Shown in pieces: positions 28,471 through 40,400 of a stretch of 64,000 nucleotides of DNA (its first letter is position 1; every line of letters begins with the position of its first letter). The stretch comes from Sinotaia quadrata. Taxonomy: Eukaryota; Mollusca; Gastropoda; Architaenioglossa; Viviparidae. The DNA lies in assembly GCA_028829895.1 (NCBI GenBank), contig CM054181.1, positions 1,367,501 to 1,431,500 of the forward strand, in the 5' to 3' direction. The notes under the pieces were generated by a model. It had not been told where the DNA came from, made no database searches, and saw nothing but the letters and a program-made list of their open reading frames with translations. Made by a program: the position numbers and the translations under genes.

Positions 28471-31400
28471 CAGTAACTGAAAGCAATGCAATTTCAAATT
28501 ATTTTGTTTATTAAATGTTATATTAGAACGAAATTATTCAGTGATGTTCTGTGTCAAATTTAATGAGCAAGCTTAATTAATAAAATTCTGCAGGAAACAG
28601 GCGACATTTACAGAATCTATCAACCTCTGAAAACTGTGTGTGTATGTGTGTGTGTGTGTGTGTTCTAGGTTCGACTTAGGTTTAACTCAATCAAGAGATA
28701 CCAACCAATATTGTTTATTGCTATAAATATCAAACTTTACACAACCACCTCTGCTACATGACCACAAGAATGTGTTTTTGTTAATTACGTCGATATCATT
28801 ATGTGGATAATATTCTTGCTACATCATACATGCTATAATAATAGGCTGCATAACTATTCTTGCTACATCATACATGCTATAATAATAGGCTGCATAACTA
28901 TTCTTGCTACATCATACATGCTATAATAATAGGCTGCATAAACCAAGAGATCGAATTGGTAGCACACCAAAAATTCTAGGCAAATTATTTGTTTTGTTGA
29001 TAATGTGATGATATCATTCTGCAAATGTATTCCTAAATCAGTAGTAAAATGCCACTATTTAAAACGCAAGCAGTCAATCACACACACTGCTGATGTAATA
29101 CTATTTAAAACGCAAGCGGTCAATCACACACACTGCTGATGTAATACTATTTAAAACGCAAGCGGTCAATCACACACACTGCTGATGTAATACTCGAGGC
29201 CCACGACCTTTCCTCTTTTGGTTTGGGTCAAACTAACCTTTGGCTTTGGGTCAAACTAACCTTTGGCTTTGCGAGGGGAAAATTCCTAGGCCATTCAGAC
29301 TCCAGGAGGCCGAGAGATGTTAGTGTCTTTACATAATTAATCGTCGTAATGGCGTTATCTTTGACGGACAATGACAGATTTGCATTTTGAATAATAAAAT
29401 GCTGCTTCAAAACTCATCGTTAATACTGTCGTTTGTTAATATTGCCTTGAAGTGTGTGCGTGCATACGTGAAGAGTGGGGGACTGTTGCTATTGTTTTGG
29501 GGGATGGGGGAGTTAAGCAAAGTTGCAGTGCAACGAACGAATTTGGGAACGTTTCTCTTCTCTTCCCAGCGCAAAGATACTGATACTATGTTTGTATGCT
29601 GACGTCAGATTCTAGTAATCTGCAAAGTGCATTTATTTCGCAGTAGAGATCAGACGCATCTGTATCACCACCATTACTCACACATAGCATTTGACATGAT
29701 TGCAGCAGTGCAGATTTTGGATGGCATTTCAAATTTAGAAATCTACATGTATACGTATCTTCAATTGTATTCAGGACGTTCCGTTAGAGTCTGCATCGTC
29801 ATGTCAAGCACTGCATCAAAGAAGTTGACCTGCATGCGTGTAGCTAGGTCCGAAATAGGCTCATCAGTGCATATTTCCCCGGTCATTTTCTTACGCTTTC
29901 TCAGAGTAATTTCTTTAAACCGTGGCTGAACGTCACACCTCAGCCAGTTGACGAGATTCATGGATTTTCGCTTCAAAACCATTTTCGCGCATTTCACTAA
30001 CAAAGTTAATAACATTCTTGTCATGTGCAAGCGCATTTCACTAACAAAGTTAATAACATGTGCAAGCGCATCATTTAGCGCACTTTGCCTGCCTTGCATA
30101 ACTTTCCTGGCACTTGTGCCAAAATTTCATGCCAAACAACTAAACAAAAGATTAATTTAAAATCGATATTTCTTATTATAGTCTGACTCTCAGAAACTGT
30201 GTTAGCATCACTCTCGTCATGATCTGTCAGTTCTTCTAAAGCATCAATTAACTGATTCAGTTGGGTATGAATTGCCTTAATGACATTGATTTGGACTTCC
30301 CAGCGAGTATCAGGTAACGGCTACAGTGTAAACAACGCAGATGCTTTTTGACGACATTCCATTGTTTTGTACTAGCACTGAAAAATGTATATATGCGCTG
30401 TACAACATAAGATGTTTTTTACATTCCATTGTTTTGTACTAGCACTGAAAAATGTATATATACGCTGTACAACATAAGATGTTTTTTACGACATTGTTTT
30501 GTACTAGCACTGAAAAATGTATATATGCGCTGTACAAAGTAAAAAAAAATCTTTGCTTCTACTGTGCAGTGTACTGCATCACTTACAACCAAATTAAGGC
30601 TGTGGTTGTAACACGGCAAATAAAGAGCTTTGGGATTTAATTTTGAAATCCTGCTTTGGACACCTTTATGTTTTCCTTTCATATTGCTACCATTATCGTA
30701 GCTCTGACCACGATAATTATCCAAAGATAAGCCAAAAAAAATCAATCTTTCCATCAAAATTTCATCAAATGTTTTCTCCAGTAGACGCCAGAGTGTTTGG
30801 AATGAATTCAAAAAAACGTTCCGCTATTGTTTTGTCACTCTGTTCGCCATGTTTATCATATCTGACTACAAGCGACCACTGTTCAGTGCGTGAACAATTA
30901 GGAGTTGAACCTAATAGAACACTGTAGTATTTCGCAGCTTTACACTCAGCCAAGATTTTCTGCTGGACTGCTTGCCCAAGCAATGAGATAAACTCATTTT
31001 GAACATCATGACTTAAGTAGTGCACATTTGCGCCTTCTGGATAAATTTGCTTCTGCTTTTGCAAGAAGTTCGATAATTCCTAAGAAATTAGAACCTCGAA
31101 AAGGCAAATTCCTTTCAGCCAAAAATAAAACATAATCCAAAAATACGACAAAGAAATTGTTGCCATTTCAAAGATTCATTTTCTGTCTGCCTTAATATCT
31201 GATTGACAGTTGCCTTATTGCAAGCCAAACGTTGTCGTAGTTCACAGCATCTGATTGACAATTGCCTTATTGCACGCCAAACACTGTCGTAGTTCACACC
31301 AACTGATAAAACAATCTTGGTGAGTACGACTGGATTCGTGAGCCTTTACATTTTTTGACAAGGACCGCCAGGCTGAAGTTCCTTTCACAAATATTTTGAT

Positions 31401-34400
31401 TGGATGTAGGGGACGCTTCCGGCTTTCGCGTACCACAAATGTACCATTACATATACTATTAGTACTAAATACTTTGAAACAATAATAGTATACCTTGTCC
31501 TCAGACACGGAATACACCAAAATACATCCGTGGAAATGAAGAACCAACCGGTAAAGTTCGGTGATCGTATGATTTGCAGAATCTTCTACCATTTGTCACA
31601 GGAAAATCGCTTCCGCCTGGAAGTCAGCAGACTTGTACGGGATGTACGGGATCATTAGCGGCACACAACAGACTTGTACGGGATCATTAGCGGCACACAA
31701 CGGACTTGTACGGGATCATTAGCGGCACATAACAGACTTGTACGGGGTCATTAGCGGCACACAACAGACTTGTACGGGATCATTAGCGGCACACAACGGA
31801 CGTGTACGGGATCATTAGCGGCACACAACAGACTTGTACGGGGTCATTAGCGGCACACAACAGATTTGTACGGGGTCATTAGCAGCACACAACAGACTTG
31901 TACGGGGTCATTAGCGACACACAACAGACTTGTACGGGGTCATTAGCGGCACACAACAGACTTGTACGGGATGTACGGGGTCATTAGCGGCACACAACAG
32001 ACTTGTACGGGATGTACGGGGTCAATAGCGGCACACAACAGAAGTGATTGCTCTGTCATTAAGCTTTGATCTGGCCACTTTGCGGGGTCGCTATCTGGGT
32101 GAACGTTGTGTAAGTGACAGGGTCGCCTAACTCGCCTTTGCTTGATTTCATTTCTATTGTTTCAACTGTTTGTGCAGTATCCAAATTGAAATCATAATTG
32201 TCGTTTGTCCTTTCTGATTCGAAATCAACTACATCAATGTTGTCAGTAATGTCGTTATCTTCACCGACTGTTCTACTCCTTCCGACCTCGATTTATCACC
32301 GCGATCAGATTTACAGAAATAGGAATCAAGCTTCAGCACTTTGGCTAATAAAGCGTCATGCTGATTTTCTGCTTCCTTGCAAACTTTTCAGTTTTTTTGC
32401 TCCACTTAATGACATTGTATTGATTTGCAATGAAAACATTAATACATCTTGAAACTTATAAATTATCAACAACGTTGAATCAGCTTTTACCCTTTTAAAA
32501 CAATGTAATATTTGAAATATTTTTCAAGTTGATAATGCGTCTGATTTTTATTTCTATTATCGCTTATTACGACTACTGAAAACGTATTTAAATTCACATT
32601 AAAAAATAGAACATATTTATGTAGTGCCTTAAGCGGGTTACAGATCACTGGTACATCATGAAACTAGAACATATTTATGTAGCGCTGTAGCTAAGCAGGG
32701 TTACACATCACTGGTACATCATGAAACGCCACAGAAATGGAGCCATGGTTACTAAGATTGTATGATATTATTTTCTTTTCTAAGCCGTAGCTGTAAATAC
32801 CACCCCAAAAAAATTATTCTTTGGATGGGCCCCTGTGACTGCCAGGCCCACCGCCTTTGCGGACTTTGCAGATGCCTAGCGCCGGCCCTGCTGAAAAGAA
32901 ACATCCTACCCACCTTATTCTTGGCGGTACGCCCAAATGACAAGCGCGCTGCCATTGCATCGCGAAAACTAGCAAGGCTGTTGTTAACTTCCGGTTTAAT
33001 TGTTTTAAAGTGTTCTTCATGTTCGAACTCATTCGACGATTTGAATTATCTATTTTAGTGAGTTATAAAAGTAATGTTCATCATTGTGCAGTATATGGAT
33101 GCATATATAATAGAAAGAAATCGAAGAACGATTATTTATGCCCTGTTTTTGTAAATGTAATAGTAACAACTTATGTTTTTAATACACTAACTACCATATG
33201 AATCATCCATAAATATAGCATAAATTAAAATTTATATGAATCAGAGCTGTGGATGGGCAGAGCTGAACATTTAAAAAAATATATTTACAAAAGTTCTGAA
33301 AATGGTACTTGAAACCATCCTAGCTTATAAGTGTTTGGGGTTTTCTAATTGGTGACAAAAATAAATTTGCCAAAACCCTTTAGAATATTTGCATTATTTT
33401 TAATTGGTAACAAAAAATAACATTGTCGAAAACCTTTGAAATTTTGCATTAATCAATCAAGAAACATGGAGGAGACTACAGTGAAAGGAATAGCCATATT
33501 TGTTAATGGGCAAATGTTTCTCATTGTGTTTTTTTTCAGGACAAAGATGGCTTCTACTCATGGTGACCACACAGTGAGAGTGACAGACATAGTGACTGGA
33601 AAGTGTACACACATCTTGACTGGACATCCACGCACGCCATGGTGTGTAGCATTCCACCCTGGATCCAATGACATACTTGCTTCAGGATGCCTTGGTGGGG
33701 AGGTTCGCATATGGGATTTGAGGGTAATATTTTATTAAGCAAATTACACAAAGTGAATGTACTTTCTTTTTGTTAGTTGATTATTAATATTATTGATAAT
33801 GCTATGAAAGGACTATCTAACTCAAAGTATTATAATTATCCTTGCTTGGAAATGGGATTTTGAGGGTAATATTTAAGTAAGCAAATTAAAAAAGGTGATG
33901 TCAATGGAATCTTGATGATAGGACACTTTTAGACTTACATTCAGAAGCCTGAAGTGGGATTTTAGACTCCAGAACACCCCAAATAACAGAAAGACAGCTC
34001 AAGAAGAATGTATTTCCTGCAGTAATATTTCCTTATTCTTATAAAAGCAGTCCTGGTCAACAGGCTGGACGAGATATTATGTGGTGTAGCCCAGATGATT
34101 GTTCAATGACCAGAGAGCTAAATTGGTAAATTGGTCTGAAGTGCGTTTGATAGAGATTTATTGAGTAAATACATAGTTTAGACTGAGACATTTTGGGCTA
34201 TAAGTGCATTTGGTAGAGATTTATTGAGTAAATACAGTTTAGACTGAGACATTTGGGGCTATAAGTGCATTTGGTAGAGATTTATTGAGTAAATACAGTT
34301 TAGACTGAGACATTTTGGGCTATAAGTGCATTTGGTAGAGATTTATTGAGTAAATACATAGTTTAGAGTTAGACTGAGACATTTTGGGCTATAAGTGCAT

Positions 34401-37400
34401 TTGGTAGAGATTTATTGAGTAAATACAGTTTAGACTGAGACATTTTGGGCTATAAGTGCATTTGGTAGAGATTTATTGAGTAAATACAGTTTAGTCTGAG
34501 ACATTTTGGGCTATAAGTGCATTTGGTAGAGATTTATTGAGTAAATACAGTTTTGACTGAGACATTTTGGGCCATAAGCAATATCCCAATCAGACTTCTC
34601 CAGTGTGCAAATGGTAGACAATGATAGTTTTATTGGTTTGAATAAATAAATGTAAATATAATAATTTAATATACACCAGAATCTGATACCTGTCCCTGCC
34701 CACAGAACTCCCATCTATTGTTTTCCATAAGCACCCTACAATTGGCCTAGTGTTCATTGGGTGAATATTAAATGATTATCCATGTGGTCATCTGCACCTA
34801 AGTCAACAAACAAAACTTCCTCAGTTGGAAAAAATCACCAACTGCCACCCATTTATTTTGAGTGTGACATATTTATGCACCATCATCTGCCATGTGTGCT
34901 TTACTCATTGCATAAAAGATGGCATCAGACAGTAAAATAAAAGGGAATTAAAATAAGCATGATATAATTACTCAACAGGTCATCTGTATGTAAGTTGGCT
35001 AAATGGGGAGTATTGTAGGTTGTATTCAGTGCAAACATATATATCAATAGATTGGCCTTGATGATGGATTTATCAGTGGGTTAAAAAAACAAACATTTAT
35101 ACAGAACTATTTAAGCAAGTCTTATTTTTTTTCAACTAATAAAAGCTATTAAAAGTTCAGTTATTTTTTTTTCACACCAGCAAAGTAAGTATATATCTGC
35201 TGGTATTATATATATGTAAGTATTTGATTGAATTACAGAGTATAACCTAACATCTGGTTTTGGTTTTGCTAGCGTTGTTTCACTCCTTGACCTGCAAGAA
35301 CTTTTCATTGGTTAAATGTTATCAATGATGGGTTGGCCTATGGAGGAACTTGGCTCCCCTCATTGGATTCTGAAAAACTGACTACCTAAAGTATAAATGT
35401 AATATCAAAGCCCTTCAAGAATTGGATTCTGAAAAACTGACTACCTAAAGTATAAATTTAATATCAAAGCCCTTCAAGAGTTGGGGTATCAGATACTTTT
35501 GGCTGTCATAGTGCTTACTTTAAGAATTATAATTATATTTTGTCAGAAAAATAATGCATGTCAAAACCTGTTTTCCTACATTTTAAAACACCAGATACCA
35601 CCTTATCATAATGGGTTGTTTGGTGTTTTTATTTATTTTTTAAGTACAAACAAATTACCTTTTTAACTTAATTAACAGGGAGGTGGCAGTGAAGTATGGA
35701 AATCAAGTAACAATGCGATGATTGCCTCCCTTGCCTTTCATCCAATGGACCATGTTTTGGTGTTTGCCACAAAAAACTCCATTTATTTTTGGGACTGGAG
35801 TCAGCCCCAGCCCTTTGCCTGTTGCCGCACAAGTTATGAGTATGAACGCATCAGGTATGAAATGAGAAATGCTTTCTCATGTTGTAGCATCCAATGTCGT
35901 GAGTTTGGCAGGTTACTTTAGTTTTTTTTGTGTTTCTTAAGATTCTGATTTTTTTCTTTATTCTTTAATAAATAACTTGATAACTCCAAGAAGAAATCAT
36001 TTTCTGACCATTGAAAGTCCTTGATAACATTAACTTGACTAGCTTAATGTTGCAGTTAAGGAAAGTGGATGTCATTAAAAGTGTCATTAATACAATTATT
36101 ATTTATATTATGCATAGTATTCAGTCTAGTTGTATGAATGCATAATAATAAATATTTAATTACTAGTTTGTTAATGTTAATTTATATTATGCATATGCAT
36201 AATTTTCAGTTTTATATAATATTCAGTCTACTAATATGATATTAAAATATAGTATTAATATTTATTAATTGGTACAATTTTCAATTATTTACAATAGTCA
36301 GTCTGTATAAACTGTACATGCATATTACTACCTGAAAAATAATCTAAACATATAACTTTAGAAACAGCATTACCAGTTAAAAATAAGCATACATATTTTA
36401 TATATATATCCAGTTGTGATTTTTATGCTTTTCAGGTGGTTGAGGTTTGATACTTGCGGTCATTACCTCTTTACAGGCATTTGCAATAACACTACTATGC
36501 AGAGTGTCCGAATGTCCAACATTGTTCATATTGGGTATGGAGATTTCATTCCTTGAATCTTGTGTTCTTAGTGAATATATCTGAATAGTTGCATTCATTA
36601 TTAGAAATCATGAAAGTGCTATAATTTGCATATTTTTAAATACCATTTTTGCTGTTTTGCTGACTGGATTTTATGGATTTCGGACTGGACATACCACATT
36701 GCTTCAAAGGAAAGCTATGGAAAATGAAGGGTTCTTTGTTTAACATTAATGATAAAGTTTTTTGAGAAGTTAAAGCAGAGTATCTGCTGTTAAGATTTAC
36801 AAGGAGTTATATATTTCTAATCAGATGTTATCTGTTGTTAAGATTTACAAGGAGTTATATATTTCTAATCAGATGTTATCTGCTGTTTTGAAATAAATCA
36901 GTTTCAAGACATTTCTTCATAAATTCTTTTTATTTTTAATATTTTCTAAACATAATTACAGAATTAAGAGAAATATTGCTTTGTATACTTGGGGAATGAT
37001 TCCTTATTATTGATTCCATGATTTGGAATTTAGCACATAATAAGATTATAAATAATAAGGTACAATATTGGGAACTTTAGAGGGTCAATGTTAAAGCATG
37101 CTTAAAAATATAATAAAATCGTTAAAATAACAAATCATATTTTGAGAAATACTAAGATCATTAGTTATAAGATGTAGTTTGATGATACAACAGTAGCATC
37201 CATGTTAACCCATATGTCGGTGTTGGGATGAAATGGGTCATGCAAGCAAGCAGGCTTAGTGTTAGCGTGCTTGCCATTCTAATTTTAACAATCAGTCTGA
37301 AGTAAACATGTGTACTCAGCAGCCAGTGTGTTCTAATTTTTTTCATTGGATACTATATTTGGAATGATCAGTATCATTCAGAAAGGGGTTTTCCCACAAC

Positions 37401-40400
37401 AACCCATGCTTGGTACACGCTTGGCAGCCATTTTGAACAAAGTTTTTTTGGTAGCCTGGCAAGTTTGGAGGCCAATGGCATGTTGACTGCTTGATCCTAC
37501 CTAATAAAGTGAATTGTGTGGCTGATTCTAATTAACTGTAGATTAAATAACTAGCTCCTACTGGAATTTTTGATGTGACCATGTGATAATACCACGAAAA
37601 CCGGTCGTCATTTGTCAAAGTACCATGTGGCTTCATGTGGTTTTCAAGAGCTTCCACATTAAAAATTTCACCTTTTTTTTTTTTTTTTTACTTAAATATA
37701 CATATAGATTGTATCTACAGGTTGACGAAAGGTTTTCTTTTTATCAATTATACTTTTTTAATTATTTTTTTTTCAAAAATACATCAGTTTTAATGTTATT
37801 ATTTGCCATTTCCCAACTTTCATGGCAGAGAGAATAAAACTAATTAATATAACTAAATTTCCTTGTGTCTCCCTGTACATAACACTACCTTGAAATTGAA
37901 TAAATGTGCAAAGTGTCATTCAGATATGACTGCTAGATTTTAAAAAAATCTTGTTCATAATATCTGATAAAATGCTAAATGGAAAAATGAAAAAAATGAA
38001 AATAAAAATTTCAAACTTGCATTAACTTAATTTAAAATGATTTACAATTATGATTTTCAGCTTAGCAAACAAAGTACAATGCCACTGAGCCCAGAAAAGC
38101 TTCTTAAAAGTTTCCTGTAGTATATGCAGATCACACATGCACGCACACATACACACACACAAACACACACATACACCTCAAGCTGAATTAGCTTGTCTTG
38201 CTGCCTCAGTTTTGCAGTATTCTGCTTGTCCTTTTAAAATGTAATCCTGTTTCTCACTCTCTCCTGCATTCTTGCAACTCACATTCTCTCCATATTGGCA
38301 CCAATGGTAAAGCAGAATCAAAGTTAACTTCCCTAACTGCAGTTATTGTAGCAAAACGAACTCACCTGGGTGATGCAAATTTATCTTTAGTATAGCCTGA
38401 CCAGATCAAGCTATGCTGGCATTCATTTGAATACTGTGTTCTGCCTGCAACACATCTACTGAGAAGTTGTTATATATAGGTTTTTATTGGACAAGGTGTT
38501 TTCAGAATGAAGTTGTTATATATAGGTTTTAATTAGACAAGATGTTTTCAGAACGAAGTTGTTTTATATAGGTTTATATATTGGACAAGATGTTTTCAGA
38601 ATGAAGTTGTTTTATATAGGTTTATATTGGACAAGATGTTTTCAGAATGAAGTTGTTTTATATAGGTTTATATTGGACAAGATGTTTTCAGAATGAAGTT
38701 GTTGTAAAGAAAAATGGAGAGGGAAATATATAGATATTAGACAAGATGTTTTCAGAGACTATTTGGTATAATACTCAGCGTTTTTATTCACATGTTGACA
38801 GTGATGAAGCAAATGCTGGAGGCAGATTAAATTTTAATGCAAACCCGGTTCCAAACTGGCAACAGATGCAGTCCAATCGTCGACGATATCAGCAGCTTGT
38901 TCGGCGTTTCTTCCACTATCAACAGGAACGTTTGCGAGGAGGATCACGAGCTTCAGGTATTTGAAAGGAGTTGTTAACTATTCTTTGTACTATTTATTAT
39001 TACACAGTAAACATTTGATGACGTGTACATGACTATGATGTGCAGTACAAAATGAAGGCAGTACATTTGACTGTTACCTTTGAATGTAGTTTCATTTGTG
39101 TAGTAGATACAACACTTTAATGGTAGTTCATTTTTAAGGTGCAGCGGAAGTTCGAGATGGAGAAACGAATGAAGGTGAGCGGCCTACTTCACCTGTGCAC
39201 GTTGATGCTTTGAACCAAGCTCGAGATTATGCCAGCTTTGTAACTCGCAATACCCATGATGGTGATTTGACTGGCTTCAATTACTTCCGACCATCAAGGT
39301 TTGTAAACATTTGAAGTAAACAAAACAGTCAGTTACAATGATTCTTGACCACTCAAAGTCTGTTTTCATAAAACATTTTCCACTTTGAATGCTACTTCAC
39401 ATAGGCTGCTTTTCTGCTTGAATTTGCATTTCGCATACAAGACAGTTACTTAATTTTGCGGCAGATATAGCTGTTACTATTATACATACTGCCAATCTTT
39501 TTCAGCCAAAGACTGACAGATGGTAGACATGTCACAGTCGTAAAATATTGTACAGCGATTCATAAGATTTCTCAAACAACTACTGCAGATGTGTCACAAT
39601 TATGAATTTGTTTAAAGTGGTTAATAAGTTTTCTCAAACAACTACTGCAGATGTGTCACAATTATAAATTTGTTTAAAGTGGTTCATAAGATTTCTCAGA
39701 CAAATATTAAAACATCTCACATTCATAAATTTGGAAGTGATTTATTATTAAATTTCTCACACAGCTGTTATAAACATGTCACAATCATAAATTTGGAAGT
39801 GATTTATTAAATTTCCCACACAGCTATTTGTAGACATGTCACAATTATAAAATTGAGTGAAGTGATTTATTATTGTCACAGGAAATGAGGGACAGAAATT
39901 TTATTTTATTTCATTTTAATAAACCGCTAACAAAACTAGTTGAAGTAACCCGAGTTTTGTTATTTTACGTATGTAGCATGTAACTTCCAGTAACGGTCAC
40001 CTAAGATCTCTTTAGTAGACAGACGTTCGTGACGCAGTGTGTGTTAAATATCATATTGAATATATATATTAGTTTATGAAGAATATGTATATTAAATAAA
40101 TTGGGACAACTGCGTAGTACGAGTCACATGTTGTTGACGAGAGAAATGGCCAGTGCGCATTAGAATTGACCACAGAAAAGCGTGCATCACGATTACCACT
40201 AAATATCCAAGGCAAAAATCATGTCACAGGACATAGCTTCTGGAAAGTTCTGGAGACCTTCAGTAAAGCTATATAAAGAGGCAAAAGGAAGATTTTACTC
40301 CCAATGTTGAAAACGTCGATTCGTCTGAAGCCAGTCTAACTTCACGTATGAATTATCTCATGTACAGAGATTTCATAAAGGAAAGCTGCAATAATCTCTT

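Larger units (their letters stand above)
29761..32890 (-). pseudogene. Decayed hAT transposase (TTF/ZMYM type, DUF4371-like) in AMBRA1 intron 2
   Basis: Read leftward, 32416 starts MSLSGAKKLKSLQG, then an acidic segment, then DPAKWPDQSL. A satellite interrupts the frame (31640-32040). After it come a TTF-type finger region (31242-31592, RPLHPIKIFVKG...AWRSL...H...H), the transposase core (30765-31064, SLVVRYDKHGEQ), RGQSYDNGSNMKGKHKGVQ and LPCYNHSLNLVV (30570-30760), LPDTRWEVQ near 30310, and a C-terminal RKRKKMTGE...VNFFDAVLD (29761-30099). The order and motifs fit hAT transposases of the TTF/DUF4371 group. Stops, frameshifts and two expansions break it, and the dimerisation end is missing. 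CAGGGCCGGC (32881-32890, minus strand) may be its 5' terminal repeat. Confidence 0.75.

Noticed and set aside
38746..38801. Upstream extension of AMBRA1 exon 6 from the ATG at 38746
   Set aside because: The open frame continues upstream by chance through a repeat copy; only the acceptor at 38801 keeps phase with exon 5.
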